From positions 121,387,383-121,451,382 of the forward strand of contig OY821521.1 in the NCBI GenBank assembly GCA_963682025.1: 64,000 nucleotides of DNA. The letters are read 5' to 3'. Position 1 is the first letter of the stretch. Every line of letters begins with the position of its first letter. A model generated the notes under the pieces. It made no database searches and was not told the DNA's origin. It was given only the letters and a program-made list of their open reading frames with translations. Below, piece by piece: positions 55,363 to 64,000 of the stretch. The translations under genes were made by a program, and so were the position numbers. Origin of the DNA: Cordilura impudica (taxonomy: Eukaryota > Arthropoda > Insecta > Diptera > Scathophagidae).

Positions 55363-56905
55363 TAAATAATAAATAATAAATAATAAATAATAAATAATAA
55401 ATAATAAATAATAAATAATAAATAATAAATAATAAATAATAAATAATAAATAATAAATAATAAATAATAAATAATAAATAATAAATAATAAATAATAAAT
55501 AATAAATAATAAATAATAAATAATAAATAATAAATAATAAATAATAAATAATAAATAATAAATAATAAATAATAAATAATAAATAATAAATAATAAATAA
55601 TAAATAATAAATAATAAATAATAAATAATAAATAATAAATAATAAATAATAAATAATAAATAATAAATAATAAATAATAAATAATAAATAATAAATAATA
55701 AATAATAAATAATAAATAATAAATAATAAATAATAAATAATAAATAATAAATAATAAATAATAAATAATAAATAATAAATAATAAATAATAAATAATAAA
55801 TAATAAATAATAAATAATAAATAATAAATAATAAATAATAAATAATAAATAATAAATAATAAATAATAAATAATAAATAATAAATAATAAATAATAAATA
55901 ATAAATAATAAATAATAAATAATAAATAATAAATAATAAATAATAAATAATAAATAATAAATAATAAATAATAAATAATAAATAATAAATAATAAATAAT
56001 AAATAATAAATAATAAATAATAAATAATAAATAATAAATAATAAATAATAAATAATAAATAATAAATAATAAATAATAAATAATAAATAATAAATAATAA
56101 ATAATAAATAATAAATAATAAATAATAAATAATAAATAATAAATAATAAATAATAAATAATAAATAATAAATAATAAATAATAAATAATAAATAATAAAT
56201 AATAAATAATAAATAATAAATAATAAATAATAAATAATAAATAATAAATAATAAATAATAAATAATAAATAATAAATAATAAATAATAAATAATAAATAA
56301 TAAATAATAAATAATAAATAATAAATAATAAATAATAAATAATAAATAATAAATAATAAATAATAAATAATAAATAATAAATAATAAATAATAAATAATA
56401 AATAATAAATAATAAATAATAAATAATAAATAATAAATAATAAATAATAAATAATAAATAATAAATAATAAATAATAAATAATAAATAATAAATAATAAA
56501 TAATAAATAATAAATAATAAATAATAAATAATAAATAATAAATAATAAATAATAAATAATAAATAATAAATAATAAATAATAAATAATAAATAATAAATA
56601 ATAAATAATAAATAATAAATAATAAATAATAAATAATAAATAATAAATAATAAATAATAAATAATAAATAATAAATAATAAATAATAAATAATAAATAAT
56701 AAATAATAAATAATAAATAATAAATAATAAATAATAAATAATAAATAATAAATAATAAATAATAAATAATAAATAATAAATAATAAATAAAAAATAATAA
56801 ATAATAAATAATAAATAATAAATAAATAATAAATAATAAATCAATAATTAATAAATAATAAATAAATAAATAGTAAATAATAAATCATAAATAATAAATA
56901 AATAA
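55363..56905. repeat. (TAATAAA)n heptamer array 3b, ~1.54 kb
   Basis: Starts at CTCAATAAATAATAAA, directly joined to the fifth 496-bp unit. A 510-codon minus-strand frame through it is only a by-product of the 7-base period. Confidence 0.97.
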
Positions 56906-57021
56906 TAAGTATATTCAGTTGTGTTTTTATAAAACAGCGCGTTTAAAAATGTGATATATTCCTCTTTTATTATATTTTTGTTTTTACCTGCACGCATTGC
57001 ATATATAAACAAGTATCGACA

Positions 57022-57231
57022 ATGAGCAGGGCCCCGCCACCAGGCGGGGGCAACAAATTTGATGCTTTCCCCCAAGGAAAAAAGATAATGCCGGAAAAAT
57101 ACGATGGATTCCAACCAGAACAACCTTTTAATTCACTAAACATTTTTTTATTTAGCAAAGCCCTAAATGGAATGATCTCAGAAAGCTAAAGAAAAATGAC
57201 AGAATTCACACGAGATGTTAATCTTTTAATA
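57022..57231 (+). pseudogene. I-like LINE unit 3, ORF1 N-terminal part
   Basis: As in unit 2: starts MSRAPPPGGGNKFDAF, has a TAA after GMISES, and runs up to the hAT target site. Confidence 0.6.
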
Positions 57232-57239
57232 CTTACAAC

Positions 57240-59051
57240 TAAGGATGAAGCAAAACCATCGATGCTACGAAAACATCGACCCAAAACCATCGAAAAAAAT
57301 AAGCATCAAATTTTTGTTAATTTTATGTCTGTAATATAAACGATTATATTAAACACAAAATTTTTTAATCATTATACCAAAGTTTCGTTAGCAAAGAGCT
57401 CAAAAATATTAGTTTTGATGCAAATTTTCCGTCCAATTTATTTCTTGCGTTGCAAATTATTAGACCGACTTTTGAAAAGAACCGCCGGAAGGCGCCGACG
57501 TTGCTGTCGTTGATAAATATATAAGTGCAACTTTAGACAGTAATGGATAGGTTGAGGCCATTTCAGTCCAAAACACCAGCGGCTTTTGCCCCATTTTTTC
57601 AGCAGGTGCTTCTGAAATTAAAGTAATTTGTAAAAAAAAAATAGTTGAATTGAATGTGGATCATTTATACTTAAGGAAACTTCGGAATGGTTGCTTCTTA
57701 ATTCGTGTTCTGTTGAAGAAGTAGTATTTCTATGCCATATCTTTTAAATCACTTTGTTGTCATTCTGGCTCTGATTCTTATCTCCAGAATCCGATTCGGA
57801 AAAAGTTGCTGAACATGATATGTTCAATGCTTCGTTTTGTTTCACAATCCGATCAATCATTTACAAAGTTTCTGTGAGTTGAAGGGGATCTTTGAAGTAA
57901 ATTGTTTTGAACCGAGGGTCCAAAATTGTTGCCATACTCAACAGTGAAGAATGTTCAATCCCAACAATTTTTTTTTCCAATTCAACTAATGGTTGCTTTT
58001 AAAACTTTAGGCATATATCTTCTTTGGGGTAATTTTTGCATTTTGTCTTTCAGAATATGAGCAATGGCAATTGGTAGAATACTTGTTAAGTATTGGTCTC
58101 CACATATTTCTGTTGTAGCTGTATCCAATGGCTGTAAAATGTTTACATTTATGGCGCTGATGAATATTCATTTAAAATAATGTTGACAAATGGCCGCAAA
58201 GTTCCATCTCGTCAGGCATACTCTGAATCAGCTTTTTGTCAATATTTTTTCTTAGTTGATCACTTGTCACCATTTAACGATTTTCTTTACACGATCAAGG
58301 GCGTTCTAAGGCTCGCTCAGCAACTAAATTAAGATTGTGCGCAAAGCAGTGTATGTGTTTTTTTTGGTCGAATGCTAAACGTGCTGCTTTCACTATATTT
58401 GCTGCCCCATCGGTGAATATCGCAACAAGGTCTTGTGGATCTAATTCCCAATCTGCGCACAGGTTTCTTAATTTATAGGCGAGATATTCAGCCGTGTGCT
58501 GATGAAATGAACGGTTGCACTCAAATAACTGTGCATCTGGATGTCAGTCCAAGCAACAGTAGTAATTGTAAAATTTTTTTCCCTAAACTTTTCCTTTAAA
58601 ACATGTTGCATTGCATCAAATTTCTCGTTGATCATTCTTTTTATAGTGCAACGGCTTGCCACAAAATAGTGAGGCGCATAAACTTTCATAACTCTAAAAA
58701 AAACCCTTTCTTTCCACCGTTCTTATGGGTTGCATAACTTGGCATATCATAAAAACAATTGTCTGGATTTTTTTTTCGTTTCCTTTGCCTCCATCCTTAA
58801 AGTCTTTTATACGAAATGAAATGCCGACGTTATAGACTGTTGAGAAGGAAATGATGGCAGCTGAAAGGGGTGTTATTTTTTTTTAATATAACGTAACTTC
58901 AAAGAGTTAAAATATATATTTTTGAATAATATCAATCAAAATCGTCGATGTTAGAAAAAACATCAGACAAAACCATCGATGGCAAAAATATCGAACATCG
59001 AATGCAAACCATCGATGTTATGAAAACATCGAACATAGATGCTCACTACTA
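57240..59051 (-). mobile_element. hAT transposon relic, copy 3
   Basis: CTTACAAC at 57232-57239 and 59052-59059. It differs from copies 1 and 2 by small deletions (for example near 57484 and 58270). N-terminal-side piece at 58689-58468. Confidence 0.85.
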
Positions 59052-59819
59052 CTTACAACTACCAAAAGGCAAGCCGAACTAATTATAACAGCAAAAAAAC
59101 TGTCCAACATATGCGACATCGCATGCTCGTACCATGATAAATTAGATACCGTCAAAGGTGTAATCTATTGTCCTGAATTAAAAAGTTTAACAGAAGCAGC
59201 AATAACCACCGGAATAAGGAAACTCGTAGATGGTAAGGTAGAAAATACTCCTTTACACATATTATCTTTTGATTTGTATACGCTGCCAAACGAAACTAAA
59301 ATAGGCTTCCAAAACGTTAAAGTAGATTATTACATACCCAAACCAATGCAATGCACATTATGTCATCGTAATGGACATACAAAAAAAAAATGCAGAGGTG
59401 TTCCCTTGTATAGCACGTGCTCAATGCCAATCCATACCGAAGAATCACCATGTGAATCAATAAAATGTATAAACTCCAATTATCAGCACAGATCGACAAA
59501 CAAACAGTGTCCTACGATTTTAAAGAAACAAGAAATCATTAAACATTCTACTGTAAACAGAACATCAATAGCAGACTCAACAAAACATGTAAGCACAACT
59601 TATTCTTCAGGTCATTTCACAAAAAATATACCAATTGAGCATTCTTCAAAATATAATACAACAAATAATTTACAAAAAGAAAAAGAAATTGAAACAACTG
59701 AAATAGCAATTATTCAAAACAACAACGTAAATGAAAACAATAAGAACAAACAACTAAATCAAAACAACAATCAACAAAACACTCTTGATAAACCAACAAA
59801 CTTATCTCCCACTAATTGA
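59052..59819 (+). pseudogene. I-like LINE unit 3, ORF1 with three CCHC-type knuckles, longest open copy
   Basis: Frame 59274-59819 is open for 181 codons. It contains CTLCHRNGHTKKKC, a CSMPIHTEESPC-type second finger and CINSNYQHRSTNKQC, followed by an Asn/Gln-rich tail. The preceding part (59070-59273) is in the same frame and lacks a start because of the hAT insertion. This Gag-like protein would bind LINE RNA. Confidence 0.78.
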
Positions 59820-59989
59820 CCTCTCTCAACACCAAAATTCAAATGTACTCATCAATAATTTGCAGACAGAACTTCAAGCAGTTCTGAGCAAAACAAACAA
59901 TAGCTACAATATAAATATGGATATTTAAAATGAAATAACCCAAGCTAACTGCAGTAAAGATCAAACCCTTATTTTCTTTTCATCCAAAT

Positions 59990-60605
59990 GAAAATCTTAC
60001 AATGGAATATAAATGGTTATAAAAACAATTTTGCGAACTTGCAATTATTAAATTCAAAGTATAATTTTGACATAATCGTACTGTAGGAAACATATTTCAG
60101 CCGATAATAAAGAAAAATCTTTAAGACATACTTTCACAATACGCAGTATTCAGACAAACAAGGGATAGCTCTTTTCATCAAAAGCAATATCCCACATAAA
60201 TACTCCCTTACAAGCGATTCTGGTAATTTATAAATAGCATTACTGGAAATTAAACTAAATACCAAATTTCTTATACAAAACGTTTATATTCTACCTTGTG
60301 GAAAAATGACAAGATCAGTTCTGGAAAAAAATATTAATATATCAGCACCCAACATCTTAATACTCGGAGACTTCAATGGTTGGGGTCCGTTATGGGGTTC
60401 ATCCGCAACAAACTGTAGAGGAAAGATCTTAGAAAACTTTATAAATAACAACAATTTTTGTATACTGAATACTTTCACAACGGTGGATATTTCCTTTCGC
60501 AGTCCAAACTTGCTATCTAAACTCCAATGGAATGTAGATGATGACCAACATGGCACTGATCACAATCCAATTACAATTGAACTGAATAGTTTTAATAATA
60601 TATGA
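59990..60605 (+). pseudogene. I-like LINE unit 3, endonuclease fragment
   Basis: As in units 1 and 2: stops in the N-terminal part, open frame 60306-60605 with ILGDFNGWGPLWGS and TDHNPITIE. Confidence 0.8.
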
Positions 60606-61520
60606 AAATGTACACCAAAGTTTAAAACAAACAGGGCTAAACTGGCCCTTAAAGTTAAAGAATCTTAAAAAAGACAATCTACATCAAATATTAATAAAGA
60701 AGCTGCACTAGTAACAAAATCAATATTGACGGCTACAAATAAAATCATTCCAGTTAGTCCTCAACATAAAAAAACATGCAATACCTATTAGTGGAATAAA
60801 GATTTGAGTGAATTACGAACAAAAAAATGTTATTATGGAAATATAGTAAGTCCGATTTATTCTGGCCAATATTATCCAATACAAGAAACTTAATGCTCTT
60901 TTCAGGAAGAAGATAAAAGAAGCCAAGTTCCAAGCATACAAAGAATTAACTTTCAGCAACAACTCAAATTCAAAAAATATGACAAACTGATAAACCATCA
61001 ACCTTACAATATATCCGGGCTCTGAAGAAATAGATCAATCACAACTGATTCCCAAGCTATTGTCAATTTACTTACCGAAAATTTTGCTAGTACATCATCA
61101 AACGCTAACTTCGAAACACATTTTCTCAATTGCAAGCATCTTGCAATAAATTCCGAATACAAACCGACAAAACTAACCAAATCCGACAGGGAAATATAAA
61201 AACCTTTATTCGAATTTGAACTCACACTTAAAAAACAAAGGATAGTAGCCCATGTTGCGACAAAATATCTTACTCAATGATAAAAAATTCATCAAATGTT
61301 TTTAAATCGCGTTTACTGAAACTGCTTAATGAAATATTTTTTAGCGGTGTTATACCACATAATTGGAAAAATGCCGATGTTATCTGCATACTAAAACCAA
61401 ACAAAAAGAAAGAGCATATTAGTTCATATCGACCGATATCCTTAATATCATGTTTAAGTAAAATGTTAGAGAAAATGGTAGCTGAAAGGTTATCGTGGTT
61501 TATCTCTCCAAATATCGTTT
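60606..61520 (+). pseudogene. I-like LINE, continuation into reverse transcriptase
   Basis: Only unit 3 keeps this part. Linker sequence with shifts (60690-61270) leads to 61277-61520, which reads LLKLLNEIFFSGVIPHNWK, ADVICILKPNK and SSYRPISLISCLSKMLEKM, the first RT motifs of I-type LINEs. It stops at about 61520, where a minus-strand Jockey fragment begins. Confidence 0.78.
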
Positions 61521-61835
61521 CTAGCCCAACCTCAATTTTGCATTCTTAATGGTGGTTTACGTCCAACGGGTCTTTAAAGATTTTTTGTAGCTCACCATAA
61601 CGAGTAATCAGTTCTTGAAGTCGGATCTAATTTTTCGAGATATCAGTTATCATATCTCTGGGTTTCAATCAACTTTCTTAAATTTTATACATGCTTTCAA
61701 TTGTTGCTTAAGTTGAGGAGATCTGTACAGTTGGCATTCGAATTCTTTTTTCATTTAATAGCCGCTCGGCATCTACCGTACAAGTTCTATACTGCCTTCT
61801 GTGTTGGGGGGTTCGCATAAAGTTGAGAAGGTGTA
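61521..61835 (-). pseudogene. Jockey linker fragment, second copy
   Basis: Closely matches 36035-36310 in the same orientation (ACCTCAATTTTGCATTCTTA at the left end, AGCCGCTCGGCATCTACC near the right), with several indels. The minus strand has the TSRTDYPLW-type linker of Jockey ORF2. It is a truncated copy of the same family. Confidence 0.75.
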
Positions 61836-62247
61836 TTATTCCGGGTTGAATAATATTAGAGTCTCTTTGGGTTGGAGATGTTATACTCGTAGTTAACGCG
61901 GTCCCAATCTATAAAGAGATTTAATCATAATTACTTTGCTGGAATTGCCTTTTTTTAAATTAGAAGTTGAGATTTGTTTTATTAAATAGTTCAACGTTTT
62001 ATTTTCCGTGATGTGTATTGTTACAATTCAAAATGTTAAGTGATCAAATGAAATTGCCATTCAATTTTATTATGCTTCGGTTCAACAAATTTGAAACGGC
62101 TGAATGTGAATTTCGAAATTTACATGTTGCGATTTTTCTTAAACTAATATCAGAAGTGATATTAAAAATAATAAATATTATGAATTCATTTTTGTTTTAT
62201 TATTTTTTGGTGTCCAAAGTTGTTTGGACATGGTGCCGGCTTTGCCT
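61836..62247. other. No identifiable gene
   Basis: AT-rich DNA with short frames only; perhaps more Jockey remnant, not provable by eye. Confidence 0.35.
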
Positions 62248-62719
62248 TCAGGCAATATCCTTTGAGCACAAAACATTTGCCTCTGAGCGTATCGCCTCTA
62301 CTAAAATTTGAGTGTTAGATGATGGTATAGGTTGGTGGTTTGGTTGCTGAACCACATGTTGTTGAGGTGATGGTTGATGCCGTTGAGTTAGATGGTTGGC
62401 GCAAATACCTTTTGGCCTTCTAAACCGTTGTTGGTTGTGGTGTAATAGAGTGTGGTGAAACCCATCGCATGTTCGGCACGTATCTAGCGACGTGCAGCCT
62501 CTCAGATCATGGCTTCTTGCCAAACAATTAACACACATTCGGTATTTATCCACAACTTCTTCTCTCCTTTTGACCGTCATCTTCAGAAACCGTTTACAAA
62601 AACGTAGTGCGTGGAAATTTTGGTATAGTACGCACTTATGGATATCGGCATCTTGACGTCTAGACCGAACTGGGCGTTGATCTTGGTTTGGACGAGTTCG
62701 AACACGTTGTCGATTGGGC
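62248..62719 (-). pseudogene. gag: BEL/Pao Gag zinc-finger fragment
   Basis: The minus frame includes FCKRFLKMTVKRREEVVDKY, CVNCLARSHDLRGC and CRTCDGFHHTLLH, the paired knuckles of BEL/Pao Gag, followed by a Gln/His/Pro-rich tail. The open frame extends upstream of the Met at 62580 to about 62719, where the minus strand has a pyrimidine-rich stretch ending in CAG. Only about 220 bases separate it from the end of a BEL pol, too few for a normal LTR plus leader, so a deletion or rearrangement is likely. Confidence 0.75.
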
Positions 62720-62937
62720 CTGGATTTAAGGAAATAAAAGACAAATTAGAAAAATTCAAATATGTGTGTAGTGCAATTAGCGAGTAATGTGTGTTAGAGG
62801 ATTCTAGTGTAGTATAGAGATAATGTTAACGAGTATGTTATAGAGGGTATTATTTTCCTGAAATTAACACAATGCACTGCATTTCTAGGGGGCATCCCCT
62901 GAGTGTTGGTTAATATAAAAAAAAATAAAAGAATTAA
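62720..62937. other. Spacer between BEL pol end and BEL gag fragment
   Basis: Noncoding. It may retain part of an LTR. The minus strand has CAGGGGATGCCCCC, a GGGG...CCCC palindrome, near 62890-62905. Confidence 0.4.
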
Positions 62938-64000
62938 GCTTCATCAGAGGATTCACTGTCCAGGAAGGAAAGAAAACATAGTTTGACAATAGGACAAATT
63001 ATTCTCGTAGATATACGTACATCGGCAGTGCGTGCATTATCATCTGAACCGTGATATGGTTTTACGATTCTTCCTAATCGCCACTCGTACGGTGGCTGTA
63101 GTCATCCATCACTACTACAAGATCTCCCACTTTTAGATTTGGAGTTGAATTTTTCCATTTGTAGCGCTTATGTAAGGCTTTGAGGTAGTGTTCTTTCCAC
63201 CGAATAGCAAATTGACGATGGATTACTTTCATTTTTCCCATCTATTAATGAGAGACATGTTTTTCGCATTTTGCTCTGGAAACGCTAGAATAGGAGCACC
63301 TCTTAGAAAGTGGCCAGGAGTTAATGCAGTCAAATCTGCTGGATCCTCTGATAAGGCGGATATTGGTCGGGAATTCAGTATGCCTTCAATTGTAGCTAGA
63401 ATGGTGGAAAATACTTCGAATGTGAATTTCTGAGAACCTGCGATTCGTTTGAAATGGATCTTAAAACTTTTAACGGCGGCTTCCCATAAGCCGCCCATGT
63501 GAGGTGCATAGGGAGGTATAAATTTCCATTCAAAGCCATTTGCGACATATTTCTGATCAATAACTTGAGCGGCGTTTTTTATGACGGTGCTAAATTCGAT
63601 TTCAAGTATTCTGCTGCAACCTAATAAGTTCCTGCCGTTATCCGTGATTACCCTTTGGGGGAGCCCCCGCCTCCCGATGAATCGCGTGAATGCTGCTTAA
63701 AAAGCTGCTGAGGACAAATCAAAGCATGACTCTAGGTGAATGGCTTTTGTGCTAAAGCAAACGAAAATACTGACGTAACATTTCACGTATATCGATTTTC
63801 GTAAGAGTGACGTTTTTATTTCGAAGGGACCAGCGAAATCTATACCGGTTATTTGAGAGGGAAGAGACAGATTACATCTTTCTGGTGGTAGTGGAGCCAT
63901 AATTTGTAGACATGGTTGTTGTTTGAAGATGATGCACGTTTTGCAGTTGCGTATTATCTTCTTCACTCGAGGTTTGAGTCTGAATATGTGAAATTCGGTC
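62938..64000 (-). pseudogene. pol: BEL/Pao integrase remnant, continues past the window
   Basis: The minus strand has an integrase zinc-finger end (CKTCIIFKQQPC) and core start GIDFAGPFEIK (first catalytic Asp) at 63966-63697. A shifted stretch follows with the DNGRN-type second Asp near 63640 and APHMGGLWEAAVKS (third acidic residue) near 63490. ILNSRPISALSEDPADLTALTPG runs to 63229, and a C-terminal barrel region with GDLVVVMDD ends in SDEA and a stop near 62938. Frame breaks make it non-functional. The motifs are diagnostic of BEL/Pao, and it is a different copy from the one at 20.4-24 kb. Confidence 0.88.

Larger units (their letters stand above)
51364..60684 (+). repeat. Tandem unit 3, enlarged by a ribozyme-bearing array
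   Basis: Third copy, longer because its heptamer array contains a 2.5-kb block of five ~496-bp repeats. Unlike units 1 and 2, its LINE part runs on past CTACAT into the normal downstream LINE sequence, so it marks the right edge of the duplication. Confidence 0.9.

Noticed and set aside
55312..56844. 510-codon minus-strand ORF rich in Ile, Leu, Phe and Tyr
   Set aside because: It is a read-through of the (TAATAAA)n array; a 7-base period without stops in one strand gives a 7-residue protein repeat. No coding signal.
1..64000. tRNA, rRNA or intact host gene
   Set aside because: No cloverleaf-like tRNA, no rRNA segments and no spliced host-type gene could be recognised by eye; the only tRNA-like match is the 18-base retrotransposon primer site.

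Overview
This window reads as insect repeat DNA, most likely from a muscoid (calyptrate-type) fly. It is AT-rich, I recognise no intact host gene, and every recognisable element belongs to families typical of Diptera: 412/mdg1-like Ty3-gypsy, BEL/Pao, errantivirus-type env, Jockey, I-like, LOA-like and CR1-like LINEs, Penelope-like elements (PLEs), hAT, Polinton and MITEs. The host assignment is inference. Nearly all coding remnants carry stops or frameshifts and are called pseudogenes.

Region 1 (1-20.4 kb) is a nest. A fragment of an unrecognised conserved protein (2-556) is followed by the first part of an errantivirus-type env (about 1002-1258, + strand). The rest of that env lies 18 kb away (about 19200-19702). 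Between them sits a minus-strand CR1/Jockey-like LINE (ORF2 at 1.8-4.3 kb, ORF1 at 9.1-9.95 kb). That LINE appears to be split by a second LINE (4.7-8.9 kb) and by a full-length 412-like LTR retrotransposon (10206-19065: two LTRs, AGAT target duplication, tRNA-Arg-type primer site, polypurine tract, gag, pol and two leader ORFs).

Region 2 (20.4-32.4 kb) holds a 5'-truncated BEL/Pao element with an env domain. Its 3' LTR seems to be split by a DNA transposon with very long terminal inverted repeats (24331-31235, CTTA target duplication). The right inverted repeat of that transposon is itself broken by a LINE, which in turn carries a MITE and an Asn-coding (AAC)n tract. A Polinton-type DNA polymerase fragment follows.

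Region 3 (32.4-38.4 kb) is a minus-strand Jockey element split by a LOA-like LINE (12-bp target duplication) and by a dispersed inverted-end repeat.

Region 4 (38.4-61.5 kb) is a threefold tandem duplication. Each unit contains a PLE fragment with a GIY-YIG endonuclease domain, a long (TAATAAA)n array, and the 5' half of an I-like LINE interrupted by a hAT relic. In the third unit the heptamer array is interrupted by five tandem ~496-bp repeats, each carrying a complete hammerhead-ribozyme motif. I consider this the most interesting feature of the window. The right end (61.5-64 kb) holds a Jockey scrap and minus-strand BEL/Pao gag and integrase fragments.
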